Below are positions 1-11,713 of a DNA stretch of 36,563 nucleotides, piece by piece. Below the pieces are notes generated by a model, which had not been told where the DNA came from, did not search any database, and was given only the letters and a program-made list of their open reading frames with translations. The translations under genes were made by a program, and so were the position numbers. Positions within the stretch are counted from its first letter, which is position 1, and each line of letters opens with the position of its first letter. The stretch comes from Nymphaea colorata (Eukaryota; Streptophyta; Magnoliopsida; Nymphaeales; Nymphaeaceae), in contig NW_022204685.1 in the NCBI RefSeq assembly GCF_008831285.2, forward strand, positions 1 to 36,563. Direction: 5' to 3'.

Positions 1-85
1 CAACCCCAACCCCAACCCCAACCCCAACCCAACCCCAACCCCAACCCCAACCCCAACCCCAACCCCAACCCCCAACCCCAACCCC
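1..85. repeat. Left telomere, CCCCAA repeats
   Basis: Tandem CCCCAA units start at the first base and stop at position 85, where unique AT-rich sequence begins. Two units deviate: one has three C (28-30) and one has five C (69-73). The C-rich strand runs 5' to 3' into the chromosome, which is the correct orientation for a left end. The C4A2 unit is the telomere of Tetrahymena-type ciliates and marks a macronuclear chromosome end. Confidence 0.98.
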
Positions 86-245
86 TATGCCATAAATCAT
101 ATATTAAACTTTCGGGTTGGTTTTTATGTTGGATAATTGTCGCCATCAAAATAAATTTTAGATTATTCGGAATCCCCAATAAAACCTATAAAATAAATAA
201 ATGGAACACACGTAGGAGAACGATACATATTCTGAAGAATAAAAG
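86..245. other. Left subtelomeric spacer
   Basis: AT-rich sequence of 160 nt between the telomere and the first plausible start codon. I see no repeat, RNA gene or sequence shared with the right subtelomere. Confidence 0.5.
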
Positions 246-1578
246 ATGCATGAACGGAAGCCGAAAATACGTCCACTAAATCTCAGCGTCCAGGAGCTAA
301 AGTAAAGATTAGTCACACTAAAGAACTACAACAAAAAAAACAAAAGCAAAAAGAATCAATTACAAGGATCTGAATGGAGACGAAAGCTCACCGATCATTC
401 ATACAGCTGCTTCCTATGGATGCAGATACGGCTACAATGAGGTTTTGCGGAATTCATCAAGAATTAACTTGAAAAATAATAGAAAAAATAAGATGGAAGG
501 CAAAATTACCAAAGCTAGGATCGAAGCCAACGCGAAAAAAAATCAATCAGCAAAGATAAGCCGTCTTTCATTAACTACAAGACACAAGACAAGAAAAGGA
601 AAAGATATACAAGATGATTAATCAAGCACCCCGTAAAAACGGAAATTAGATCACCATCAAGAAACGAAGTCTGCACATAACCGAAATTAATAATTAGAGT
701 AAACAATCGAATGATTAGGCGCAATCAAACGTAAGGCTTCACCTTACCCGAAATAATTGGCAAATCTAAAGAAAAAACTAAAAATTTTACCCTCTCTTCT
801 AAAGCGAGTCAAGACATAACCAACCGACATCAATCCTTAATAATAAAACCCCACCTTAAGCCTAGTCTCTAACTCTCATCAATAATCCCAAGCAATCAAA
901 CCCTAAATCCCCCAAAAAAGTATAACAAGCTTCCAGCCTAACATCCATTCGAAGAAAATTCCCACAATCGATCAGCATACCTGAAAAATATTCATTCAAT
1001 CCTGAACAAATCAACCGAACTTCTCCACGGCCACGGAAACAATAGCAGCATTGATTCTGACTACATCAGAGTGAGCAACAGCTCATACAACTCAGCCAAA
1101 TGCAGATCAAAAAAATCCTAATCATAGATCTTACGACCGTAGAATAACAACAAATATTTATCATATTGGCCAAAGTATTCAAAATACGGGATCTCAGACA
1201 GTGACAATACAAAATTTCAGCAGATACTCAAACGATGCAACCAGATCAACACTTAGGGCATGACCCAAAACGAAGATCTGAATCAAATGATTTCAATCAT
1301 AAAGGAACAAATAGCCATCCAGCAAAACCAAATAAATTAGTAAGTCCTCCAGGAGGAAAAGAACGCATTCGAGCATAAATTCGACTATAAGATCAACCTG
1401 TAGCGGGAAAAGTAAAAGAAATATGAAGGAACTGCTGAGATGCAAGAAAGAGTATCGGATTGAGAAGCAAAGAGAAGAGATCAGGGCAAATGGCATCAAG
1501 AGGATGAAGAAAATGGGGGATATGGATATGAGAATGCAAAAAAACGCCATGAAAATGGAATAGAAAGAATAGGATTGA
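246..1578 (+). CDS. Hypothetical N/Q/K-rich protein
   Basis: I do not recognise this gene. It is read with TAA and TAG as Gln, from an ATG at 246 (protein begins MHERKPKIRPLNLSVQELK) to TGA at 1576. Three frame segments join: 246 to about 345, about 345 to 625, and about 625 to 1415, the last having roughly 260 codons without TGA. The tail from about 1415 lies in another frame. Two joins fall at A-runs with one base too many, and one at a CCCC with one too few. The middle is Ser/Asn/Lys-rich. From about 1260 on it is Gln/Glu/Lys-rich and probably coiled coil. The segment near 360-420 vaguely resembles an ankyrin repeat, but one unit is too little to name it. Codons are more AT-rich than in genes further right. 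It could also be two genes or a decayed one. Confidence 0.45.
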
Positions 1579-1639
1579 TAATTATATATGCTCGGGATTC
1601 TACTTGAAGTTTCTATATCTAAAGCATATGATCATTCAT

Positions 1640-2520
1640 TCATGCGATCACAACTTCTCTCTGAACCTTCGCCAGAACAACAGAAATATCATCAAGATAA
1701 CCTTCCTTCGGTACTTGAATTCCCTACTTTTTGCCCTTTTGTAGTATGGTGATTCGTAATTTCCTTTTTTGAGTATAAGCAGCCATGAACCAACCTTCTA
1801 AGCAATACTCTTCAAAGATTTTGGCTATTTTATTGTATTTGGCTCTTATTGACTATATTTTTCAAATGAATTCGGCCCTCTAATCTCATAGTGAAGGCTT
1901 ACAGGTCCACGTTTTCCCAAAGACCATTAGAAGCTGCAAAATGGTATCATTCTTAATCTCTTTGTACGGATATCGTTCCACGTATCCATTTGATGCAGGA
2001 TAATACCCGATCCTAAACGGCACATTGAAATTCTCATAGACTCCTTAGACCATGACAACTTGTTTTTCTTGGAAAATTCCATACAAACTATCCCCGATAT
2101 AGTAAAAAACCACCTCTCCTGTTGATGGATGCGTCATGACCAGAGTAAGCGTGCAATTTCCTTATATCTTGATCGCATTGGCAGCACTGGCCACCAACTC
2201 CAAAGGCTTTTCAAAATATTTATCGATTTAATTATAAAAGAACGAATCCACAACTTTCAGCAACTTCTCGGCGTATGACCCATCGATGCTCTATGAATAT
2301 TGCTCGCCAATAGTCCAGAACCGTGGTCGGTTATTGCGATAAGATTGGGTGTGATGAGGAGTCGGTCAGTGCCGTCCGATAAGGATCTCATTGGGTGGAT
2401 TTTTCGAATGGATCCAGCTTAAAAACTGTATTTGAATTTTTTCTCACTAATATTTGAGACGTATTTTCTCGTCACATGCTGGAGAGAGATTAGACGTGGG
2501 ATATCTTTGATTCTGTGCAT
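1640..2520 (-). CDS. PP2C-like (PPM) serine/threonine phosphatase, possibly non-canonical
   Basis: Read on the minus strand from ATG at 2520 to TGA at 1642-1640, about 293 residues, the usual size of a bare PP2C domain. Motifs appear in PP2C order: ITDHGSG where the family has its metal-binding D-G-x-G-G, then a G-N-C-T-L segment, YYIGDSLYG matching the G-D-S motif, ASNGLWENVD matching the S-D-G-l-w-d motif, and the C-terminal GYLDDISVVLAKV matching D-D-I-s-v. Catalysis in PPM enzymes is metal-dependent Ser/Thr dephosphorylation. Here the first motif is altered and the S-D-G aspartate is Asn, so activity may be reduced or lost, while the GDS and DDIS aspartates remain. Three frame breaks are needed (near 2315, 1945 and 1825). 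The gene converges on the preceding plus-strand gene with a 61-nt gap. Confidence 0.72.
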
Positions 2521-2616
2521 TAGAATAACAGTATTAAATTAAAATAAAAAGATTAATTTATAAAGCCAATTCCCCATCATCTTCAATTAACCTTCCTGAC
2601 CTTTGCTTTGAGTTAC

Positions 2617-5600
2617 ATGATAAGAGCTATATTGATTATAAATGACAGAATAAATAAGCAATCGTCGGCAACTGCAATAAGTAAAATCAAAAATAGTTTA
2701 GTTTGCCCTCAAACTGACCAAGTAGGGTCACAACATCAACGCATACAAACGTCGGAAGTCTCTATAGAACAACAATTCTACTCACAAACTACTGCAACAT
2801 ACCCTGACCACCGATATCAGCAAAGATGAACCAAGGAATGGAAATAATACCGTCGTCAAACATCACTCAGCATAAAAAAACATGATTTTTCCATAAAGAT
2901 ACACGAAGAGAATCGCACCCAATAAAAGAAAAAGGTCACATGTTACCGATTATAACCATACTAACTACACCCAACAATTCATTACAAGGATAAATACAAA
3001 TAACCAAGCTGAAACCATCATCAAACATGACGAAAGGGCAAACGCTTCCTAGAGCATGATAAAAAAAGAAAAATACACAAACAGTCAAAGAAAGATAGAA
3101 GATGCGTCGACCTTTTGCTCAAAGGAAAAAGAAATCTTCAAAAACAGGGCCCTAAACGACAGCCATTTCGAGAATTGGATCAATCAAGTACTTATCGAAC
3201 GGTGTCCCGATTAAAAATTCGATAAAAATATTGTAAATCCAGCCATAAAAAAGTACGAGGTTGACAAAAATTCACTACTCTCTTATGGCGTCTCAGAGAT
3301 CAACATTTCCAGAGTACTGAAAAGCTTGTTCGTCTATTCGATAGGCTTCAACAACCTCGTGTCTGAAATCAGCAACAACAATGTCCACATCAAGAAAAAC
3401 ATCTGGAAAGTGTTCAGCATCCTGATTGAATACTGCTCACAAGGGACCATAGAGACAGTGGTTTCGTAGATTCAGAAGTAAAGCGAGACTGAACAAGAGG
3501 CATTGAAGAAAGAGATATAAAAACAGCAAAAATTGATAGAAAACGCTGAGGATTTGAACAAAAAGAAAAATTAGCTGATATTCAAATAAAATAACGAACT
3601 TAGAGCCAAAAATTAACAACTGGAACTCGATAGACATGTCCTCATCCAAAGCAAAGAGGAAAATGAGAGGGCCTTCAATGAAGAAATATCATTAAGATTG
3701 ATGTTTGAAAGCAAAATCAGCGATCTTCACAGCTTGTATAGAGAGCTTTAGCTGAAACACCATAAACTGTTCTCAGATTTCCAGCTGAAAATAAACTAAC
3801 TTATATACCACAAAGACAAGGCAACTTTTTATCATAGTGAAAATGTCATCTTGAGAAAGGAAAGGCTGCTCTTGAGGATGATATACATGAAAGAACCATC
3901 AAATAAGGCAATTGAATTAATCTATAGGCAAATTGAAGCAAGAAATCAATGATCAGTTTATGGTCGATAGCCAACGAAGGATATAAAGGAAAATAAATGA
4001 AAATTTAATAAAGCAAAAGGAAATAAAAGAGAATCAACTTACATGCCAACTAAAGACCATATAGATGAGTCTAAACGCACATGAAAAGTCTCACCAAACA
4101 CTTAGGGATTAATACTATCGCTCTTTGTAAGAAAATAGTCGGCTTATAACAAGCTGAACAGTGAACTTGCCGATATAACTGTAAGATTGATGGAATAGAA
4201 GGAGCTGCATGGAAATAATGCTCACTTCTTGGCGTAAATCAATAGCTTAAGCTTAAAAATATAGGAAAAATCTATGATAATGAACAATATGCAAATCCTA
4301 ACAAAGGAAAACTTTGATAAAATCGAAGATTTATAACTCTAGATCCAAGCAAAAGAGGAATAACTTGCAAGACTTTAGACAACCTGAAGGCAAATTATGA
4401 AACAATCGCGAACCTGAAGCGAGTCAACAATGAATTATAATAGACAAATATCTCAGCCCAAAGGACCAATGATAATCTTTAGAGAAACGCAAAGGAATTA
4501 ATGAGAAAGATACAGCTAGAAAAGGATTAGGCAAAGTAATGGAGGAACAAATACTAAAAGCTACTCTTATAATTGGAAAAGTCACACAATAAATACAAAA
4601 TACTCTCTTAGCAGATCCCAAAGATTTAGTCTAGCATGTCCAATAGCATTGCCCAAGTATAAAAGTCCCTCAAGGAATAGAAGGAAAGACGGATCAAAGT
4701 GGAAACAGAATTATCACAGAAACGGATATAGATGAAGATGACCCGATAGGCCTTCGATAGCATGTAGCAAAGATATAAAAATGAGAAGTTTTAGCGTGAT
4801 AGTCTGGAGTACAGATACAAGCACTCTCTTGGAGTATTCTAGAATACTCAGATCATCGTGAAGAACCAAAACAGCGCCATTTCAGAACTATAACGTAATC
4901 TTTAATAAGTCTCACTGAATCTCAAAATAGCGAATAACCAATACACCCGTCTGTAGAAAAAGTACAGCTAAGAGAAGGAACAAAACACCAAAAGAGTGCA
5001 ATAGCTGGAGGAAGGCTGAAAAACAGCCACTGCTTCGTCCATCCGATGGTGATCGAAGACATCAACTAGCACTATCGAAGACTGTAGAGCGAGAGAGACA
5101 GGCTCAAGGTCACCCTGTCGATCTGGAAGGAATAGTACCAGGAGAAGAAGTTGCCATGGAGGAAAAACTATCCACGATGGAGAACGATTACAGACGGAAG
5201 GAAAATTCGTTCATCGAAAGATGAAAATGAAGGAACTTAGATTGAGTACGAACACTCTCGGCAAAAGGAATTCACGGAAAGGATCGACTACTTGTAGATC
5301 GCCCTCAAGGCCAAGGAGATGTTCAGGGAAGAAGAACCATAGCCATAGCCTGAATCTTTCAAGGAAAAGTAAAAAAGGTATCTGGAAGTGATATCCGAAA
5401 ATTACTTCAAAATCAATGCCTAGTTCCGACCTCTAAGCGATCGAAAACCACAACCAATAACTGATCGTGCGGGTGCAATCCACCTAGAAAGAACTTGAGA
5501 AAAACAGGAGATCATAGAGAGCATCTCACGCTAAAAGTAGGAGCTGCTGGAGGTCAACCATGAGCTTGCTGACTAAAAGGAGCGTTTCGAAGAGGTCAGG

Positions 5601-5915
5601 AGAGAGCTAATGCAGGAAATCCACGAACGATAAAGCCTCATCAATACCTACATCCCCGAGTATAAGAGCCTGAGGCAATCGCCCTCCCAGAAGAAGAAAA
5701 TCAGAGAGAAATCCCCAGTGAATCTGAGAAAAACGGAAAACCATTCACCCCTGAGGCGGAAAGTTTCGCTTATGGAGCCAATCATCTCGCAGATAAGGGA
5801 GAGGGAGGAGAGGGAAGACACCAAGAAGCCCTCCGAGAAGTCTTCGTATGAGAATGAGGACTGGCGTGCAGATTTCACCCAGAAACTCAAGAGCAGCTTT
5901 ACCTATTACCAATGA
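2617..5915 (+). CDS. Large coiled-coil protein, about 1,100 residues
   Basis: No family assignment. Dozens of in-frame TAA/TAG codons fall at heptad-compatible Gln positions. The first ATG is at 2617 (an upstream TTG at 2608 is in the same frame). Open segments run 2617-2826, 2825-3950 (one frame, about 375 codons), then further segments to TGA at 5913. From about 3450 to 5600 the translation is almost continuously Lys/Glu/Gln/Leu-rich with no Pro, a long parallel coiled coil. A more globular region precedes it at about 3110-3420. The tail from about 5640 is basic and Ser/Pro-rich. Such architecture is common in ciliate cytoskeletal and basal-body proteins, but that is inference. Several single-base breaks occur. 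A divergent arrangement with the PP2C-like gene leaves 96 nt for both promoters. Confidence 0.7.
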
Positions 5916-6339
5916 TATTCGTTTTTTATCACAGCAAAGAAGCAGATTCGATAGGTTTATCAGTATAAGGCATGATTTTCTTTAATATTTCGTGGAAAAA
6001 AGATAATATTTTTGTGGATTCATTAGTATTTTGAGCAAAATTAGAATAGAACCATGCTCACTATGTGTATAATTAATTATATTTAAATACGATACAACAC
6101 GAAACATTTGGAAGAAACCTTGAACCCAATCAATTATCCTAAGCACCTCTTCATTCAATCTCAACATGTAGCTCTTTTTATCTTTTCCTGCGATCAGAAT
6201 TACCGATACAAATACACCACAAACAGCAGTAAAAACGGAGACTGATAGATGCTGGCTCATAGTATGCATATATTATGCATAATTTCTAAAAATCTTAGAT
6301 TTTATTCCCTCTGTAATAATAATCTCCTTAATTCGCAGA
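5916..6339. other. Intergenic region upstream of the CD36-like gene
   Basis: AT-rich, 424 nt. On the minus strand, 6269 to about 5982 is an open frame that would encode a Ser/Val-rich hydrophobic helix and a short tail, but it has no TGA before it overlaps the end of the coiled-coil gene. I leave it unannotated. No RNA gene is visible. Confidence 0.4.
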
Positions 6340-9300
6340 ATGGCCATCCGCAAGCGCAACATCTGCGGCGTCCTCTGCTCGCTCTTCTTCTCAGGCCTGC
6401 TCATCTTCAGCCTGGTCGGGCTGCACTCCCTCATCGACAGCGTCATCCTCGACGGCGTGGTCCTCGCCCCCGACACAGTCGACACCTGGGGCAACAACCC
6501 CGGCTCCACCAACACCCTCACCCTCCGCAACTTCACCTTCTACAACCTCACCAATCCCAAACAGTTCCTGTACCGCAACCAAAAACCCATCTTCAACGAG
6601 GTGAACAATTACCTGCTGCAGGAGAGGAGCAATTTCACAGATATAAAGTACTCCGAAGATAGGGCCTACATCGACTACAACTACTGGCTCTACTTCTCCA
6701 CCCTGGAAAAGTCCAGAAGTCTGGATGAAGAAGTCACCGTGCTCAACCTCGCCCCATCGGTTTCTGGTCCCAACTCGAAAATATCGACCTTCCGGCGCTC
6801 GCCATCCAAGGCTTCGGGGACTCTTCGTGGAGATGAACAACACAATCAAAACGCAGGCCATCGGCAAGGAGTAGCTGGCCAATACCTGGCTAACTACAGC
6901 AGCCTGGCCTCGCTGTGCTCCATGATGCAGATACCCTCCGCCCAGTGCAAACGACTCTACGAGGATCCAATCTACGGCCTCAACGACCAGAACAACTACT
7001 AGATCTGGGTGGACTTCTCCTACTACAACAACTCGGACTCTTAGTACCTGCTGTACGAGTATTTCAACCTGAAGAGGATCCAGCTGCAGGCCTTCGACAG
7101 GATCTTCGAACGGTGGTGCAGCAGCGTCGACAGCATCCTGGACAATTGGTACTGCGGCGGGAAGTGCAGAACTACGACCTGACCATCCTGCAGCTGAGCG
7201 CAAGCGGATTGACCAATAACCCGCCCACCGGAGAAGCCGCAGACTCCATTTGCCTCACGCCCAAGGCAGAACTTAAGCAAAACGTGTCCTGCCAGGGTAC
7301 CCTGAACTCTACTCCTTCTATAAGTACCAGTTCCCTCCATCGACAATAGCTCCCAGTACAGCAACCTCACCTTTTCCAAGCAAACAGTCAGCATGCTTAC
7401 TCGCCCTACAATGGAACTTTGCTCAACGTTGGCAACCTCTCCCGGCTGTTCCAGGTCGGCAACCGATACGACCAGAATAAAAATGGAGAGAACTTGGATC
7501 GGCTCACGAAGGAAACGCATGCCGAAAGCAGCAGGCACGCGGTTGTTATTTGGGAATACGTGAAGTACTTTGCCTATGAGTTTGTGCTGCAGTCCAAGGA
7601 CAAAGGCACCAAGAAGATAGCAGGGCTCGGCGGCGTCTTCTCGCAAGCCTTGTACCAATCCTTCACCCAGTTCTCAGACTGGATCCTGCAGGAGCTGCTC
7701 ACCATCAAAGTGGCATAACGATTGCCCAACTGCACGCAATTCATCAGTAAGACAATAGAGGTCTTCACTACAGAGAAGACTTAAGCTCTATGCAAGGATG
7801 TATCGCACAAAAACTATAGCAATTACTGGAGACTAATTGCCCCGTGCAATAACGAATACTACGCTGCCACCTTCCAGGCAGAGAACAACCTCAGCGGATA
7901 CTAAATGGGTGAATTGTGCAACTAGGGCCAGTAGTCCATCCTCACCCTCCTGCAGTAGGCCCACAAGGAAATCTCAACCGCCTACGGTTGTCTGGACGCC
8001 AATAGGTGTACATAATACTAGCTAGCATTAAAGCAATTCATCAATAGCACCATCACCAACAAATCTCTATAAAGTCCCGTCCGCAAATACCCACCCTCGC
8101 TCTCTGGCAAGGCCTGGAACAGTGAACTGCAGTAGTGGTAATACCGCCACTTCCTCGATGTGGTCTACGACGACCCTTGGCACGATGGATAGAACTATGA
8201 CAATTACTCGAGACTCAACGATTTGCTCTCCTTCGATAAGCTGTTCAATGGACCAATGATCCAGAACCTGACCCTGATCACAAATTAGCAGTTCTTCACG
8301 TAGTTGTTTTACTTCAAGAGCAAGGCCCTAGCCATGCAGTATATCAGGTTCGTCACCATCGAGGTTGGCTTCGGAGGATTCACGCAGAAGAGGACAGTCA
8401 ACGAGCTGCTGTTCGGCTACGAGGATCCCTTCCTCAAGAACCTGAAGGAAATGGATACGATGCTGGGAGGCGACCCCTCCATCTCCACCACGGTGGCTCT
8501 CAACGAACCCAATGCCACGCTTGAAGAGGCCCGCAGCATGCCCCAGTCGATGTATACCGGCTACTCTGACCCGATGCTGACCCGCATCTACCGCACCTAC
8601 CAGGGCAAGGACTTCATCACCTTCAACCACACTTACTTCGACGGATACGCGGTCAACACCGAGTGGACCAGTCCCTACAAGGAGCCAGCTGCACTGTCGG
8701 GCAGCGATGGCATCCAGGAAAAACCACTAAGCACTCCCAACGACAAGCAGTACGTCTTCATCGATTCCCTCTACAGAGTGGGAGAACTATCCTACAACAA
8801 GACCATATCCCGCTTTGGATTCGACGCGTTAAGATATACCATCTCCTAGCGAATGCTCGCCTCAAGCGAGGAATACCCGCCCAATGCCAATTTCTACCAA
8901 TCGATCAAAGGGTTCATGAACCTCTCCTTCATGGGACTGCCCCTCTTCGCCAGCAAGAACCACTTCCTCGGCGCCGAGGACAAGTGGAGGGCGCTGGTGG
9001 AGCTCTACGACGAAAGCGGGAAGCACCCCCAGTACGCCAGCGACTACGACGAGACGGAAGTGGTGATGGAGCCGAAATCAGGAGCGACCTTCGTGGCCAC
9101 CATCTACCTGCAGACCAACGTCTTCCTCGCCAGCGACATCCTCTTCACGCGCGAGGCCCACATGCTTCCAGTCTTCACCATCTACCGCAGCGGAAACATG
9201 AGCGCCTCCGCAGCCGACGACCTCCTCGGCGATCTGCGGGTGGCCATCGCCGCACCCACCAAACTGGTCATGCTGTCCATCTTCGGAGTCATCTCGGTCG

Positions 9301-9428
9301 TCTTCTGGATGGTCTGCTGCAACATCAAGCAGGAGAAACGCGAATTCGATAGCAGCCTGCTGTCGAGCACGCAGGAAGCGCAGGAGGGACTGGAGGAAGG
9401 AGAGAAGAGTGGCGGACTCATTGAGTGA
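6340..9428 (+). CDS. CD36/LIMP-2 family scavenger-receptor-like membrane protein with enlarged ectodomain
   Basis: ATG at 6340 to TGA at 9426; about 1,031 residues once seven missing bases are allowed for, against roughly 470-500 in animal CD36. Topology fits the family: a short basic N-terminus, a membrane helix at residues 9-30, a large lumenal/extracellular domain with many N-x-S/T sites, and a second helix near the C-terminus followed by an acidic cytosolic tail. Family motifs are clear in the second half: TVNELLFGYEDPFL, and further on GLPLFASKNHFLGA and EPKSGATFVATIYLQTNV, the counterparts of the CD36 G-x-P-x-x-x-S-x-P-H-F and E-P-x-T-G regions. CD36 proteins bind lipids and lipoproteins and act at the plasma membrane or lysosome. 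Nucleotides from about 7410 to 9428 are one uninterrupted frame. The first third has single missing bases at 6752-6755, 6816-6819, 6879-6880, 7159-7161, 7295-7297, 7337-7338 and 7404-7406. Confidence 0.87.
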
Positions 9429-9595
9429 ATGTGATTGATTCACTATAATGCTATATTGTTAGGATTAATATAGGGATCGTATTCAATTTAATTTCATTTT
9501 CCATCTTCCATCATATAAAAAACACACAAAAAAGCAATCCTCCAAATGCAGCCATCCCCCCCCCCCCATATCTATACTCCATATAATTCTAAGAA
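9429..9595. other. 3' intergenic spacer with C12 tract
   Basis: The short spacer between two convergent genes holds an uninterrupted run of twelve C at 9556-9567, the longest homopolymer noticed in the window. Confidence 0.6.
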
Positions 9596-9927
9596 TCACG
9601 TATTTTCGTTCAAAAGTCGCTCACTAAATATGGCTTCCCTCTTACGCTATTAGTCCGTGACCAAGTTCTGCATCTACATGCCTCTACGTCGTCGCAACAT
9701 GTCACTCCGGTTGCTCAGAACCAGACAGGCTCCGAGGAAGACCACCGCGTACAGCACCGTCACTATTATGCAGCAATTGATCCGCTAGTCCGTCACCTAG
9801 AACTAGAAGTAGAGCGGGTTGGAAGACATAGCGAGCGACAGGAAGATCTGAATGCGGAGAGACGTACGAAGAAGATCATGCCGTAGAGGGAGATGATGCA
9901 GAGACAACGCGGGTAGTTCGAAGCCAT
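9596..9927 (-). CDS. Small membrane protein, about 110 residues
   Basis: Minus-strand frame from ATG at 9927 (MASNYPRCLCIISLYGMIFF) to TGA at 9598-9596. One missing base near 9862-9872 joins its two segments. The N-terminal stretch is hydrophobic, and a second hydrophobic helix (INCCIIVTVLYAVVFLGACL) follows at about residues 55-75. After it comes an Arg-rich cytosolic-type segment and a polar tail, so two membrane passes are likely. Several Gln codons are TAG/TAA. I recognise no family. It converges on the CD36-like gene and shares its 3' spacer. Codon third positions are C/G-rich as in its neighbours, which supports it being a real gene. Confidence 0.6.
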
Positions 9928-10089
9928 AGGATAAGATGAGTATTATTATAAACTATCGAAGCGTTTAAATTTGCAATTTAAGAATTGGGCAAAAGGTGGG
10001 ACACGGCTGGCAACTAATCAATCATTTATTTTCAGTGACTGTGACGGTAGTGCCCATACATCTATACTGCCAATATAATTATCAAAGTC

Positions 10090-11507
10090 ATGCACACCGT
10101 CTCCCAGGCAATCGCCTCATCTGCGATCTCACATCTCCTCGATGAGGTCGACAAACAGCTCGCCCTCATCCAAATCGCACAACTCGCACCCACTACCACT
10201 GCAAGTCAGACCAACCACGCCATCACAACTATGGTGTTCATCTCCTTCGCCTAACGCTTCTCGCACGCTGGGAAATTGCAATAGGAGCGAGACCCCAGGC
10301 CCGCACGCATCGACAACTTCGGCTCTGGCAAGGTGGACAGGGAGGAGGCCTCGCCAACCGCAGAGAATAGAGCGAGTAGAGTCTCCGATAAGGACAAGGA
10401 AGGGATAAGATGCGCTCACTCGCCACCGAAAGGAGCAAAAACTCATTCAGGTCTAGCAAGTTCGCCCCCGATAGCAGCTTCAGAGAGCCGAGTCCCTCCG
10501 TCAAAGAAGGAAACCAGTCGGTAAAGTCCAAGTAAGCACCCCCTTCGTCCTTCCTCATCTCCCTATCCCCCGAAGCCGAAACAGATGGGATAGAGTAAAA
10601 CATGCGCCAGGCCTAAAACGACAGGGGGCTCTGTAGGCCCGGACAAAGAAGCACACGACTAGGAGCTAAGATCGGTAACATGACTAATTCTAGAGAGAAA
10701 AAAGTGCAGCTGCAGGCATGAAGCTGGTCCGCGAGAAAAAACCCTTCACTTTTGACTACTAAGGCATTTCCCAAGGCATCAGCCCATCCACCTACCAGCC
10801 GACATGGTGCGAAAGATGAAGCAGGAACTTCGCAACGGCGACGTGACCAAGAAGGACCGCATGTGCGAGACCACACAAATCCCCAACCTCAGAAACAGGC
10901 CCTAGTTGGCCAGATCCATACGAGGAGAAATGCCAGTATTCAGCTAGAAAACCTTTTCGGTCGTTGAGGCAATAGGCGGGGATTCGCATTTGGCGTAGGG
11001 CGTGAAACTTACAGAGCTGAGAGGGAACAGCAACAACGTCACCATATAGCATCGCACCATCAGGCCATAGGGGAAACCGTATCGTTTGAAGGACTTTAAA
11101 AACCTTTCAAAATAAAAATCTTTCCACTAGTTTCCTCTTTCCTCGTCCCGCAAGAGCAGTCTGCTCGAACTCACCAGTTCCGCCATCGACAACCAGGAGG
11201 ACATCAAGATGAAAACCGTCAAAAAAGACTCCAACAATCTCAGCAACCAGAAGGTCCTTCCGCCGCCTCAATCACGGGGAAATCATAGTAAATGCTGAAA
11301 TTGCACAAAGCCCACGCATTGGATGACGCTTTGGGAAGAGGCCTGCCGTTCATCAGGACCAAAGGATTGAAGTTCTACGATATAGGGTCGGCAAGCAGCC
11401 TCAAAACTGTTGACTTCAGCTTCAACTCATCCGAACGCAGATCCAATTGGAAAAGCAAGATAAAGATCACCGATAACTCACTATATGAAGACATTCTCCT
11501 CGGATGA
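10090..11507 (+). CDS. Hypothetical basic, Ser/Lys/Arg-rich protein, about 473 residues
   Basis: ATG at 10090 (MHTVSQAIASSAISHLLDEV) to TGA at 11505. Four single missing bases join the segments: the GGG at 10402-10404, the GGC at 10715-10717, the CC at 10799-10800 and the GGGG at 11276-11279. The first ~70 residues look helical and folded. The middle is Ser/Pro/Lys-rich and probably disordered. The region from about 10718 to 11100 (MKLVREKKPFTFDYQGISQG, later MVRKMKQELRNGDVTKKDRM) looks more ordered. The last 70 residues after 11292 are again compact. No domain is recognised. Strong C/G third-position bias holds on both sides of each break, so the reading frame choice is well supported even though the function is unknown. 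Confidence 0.6.
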
Positions 11508-11713
11508 TGATTTTTTGAGTATTTATCCCATACCCCTAACCGACCCAGCTGAGGTATTGCCTCGATAATCAAAAAAAGGTATATTTTTATTTATTTTTAT
11601 TGATAATTATAAGAGACTGCGCAAGGTCCAACGGTAGGTTAGCCATACCCTAATGCCGCCCAAATTCCCCCTCGTGCTTTTCATATGACGATTGCAGTTG
11701 CGAGATGATGAGA

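Noticed and set aside
1640-2520. Integrase/transposase signature (YYPASNGYVERY resembles the retroviral integrase region around its catalytic Glu)
   Set aside because: The surrounding frame carries ordered PP2C motifs, including GDS and DDIS, and no other integrase feature or terminal repeat is present.
2608-2616. TTG start upstream of the coiled-coil gene
   Set aside because: An ATG at 2617 is in the same frame and nothing supports non-ATG initiation.
5982-6269. Minus-strand 95-codon frame with a hydrophobic helix
   Set aside because: With TGA as the only stop it runs on into the 3' end of the coiled-coil gene, and its composition is that of AT-rich spacer. A real short gene cannot be excluded.
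6391-7203. Minus-strand 270-codon open frame
   Set aside because: It is antisense to the CD36-like gene, Val/Gly/Glu-rich as expected from reversing C/G-ending codons, and matches no family.
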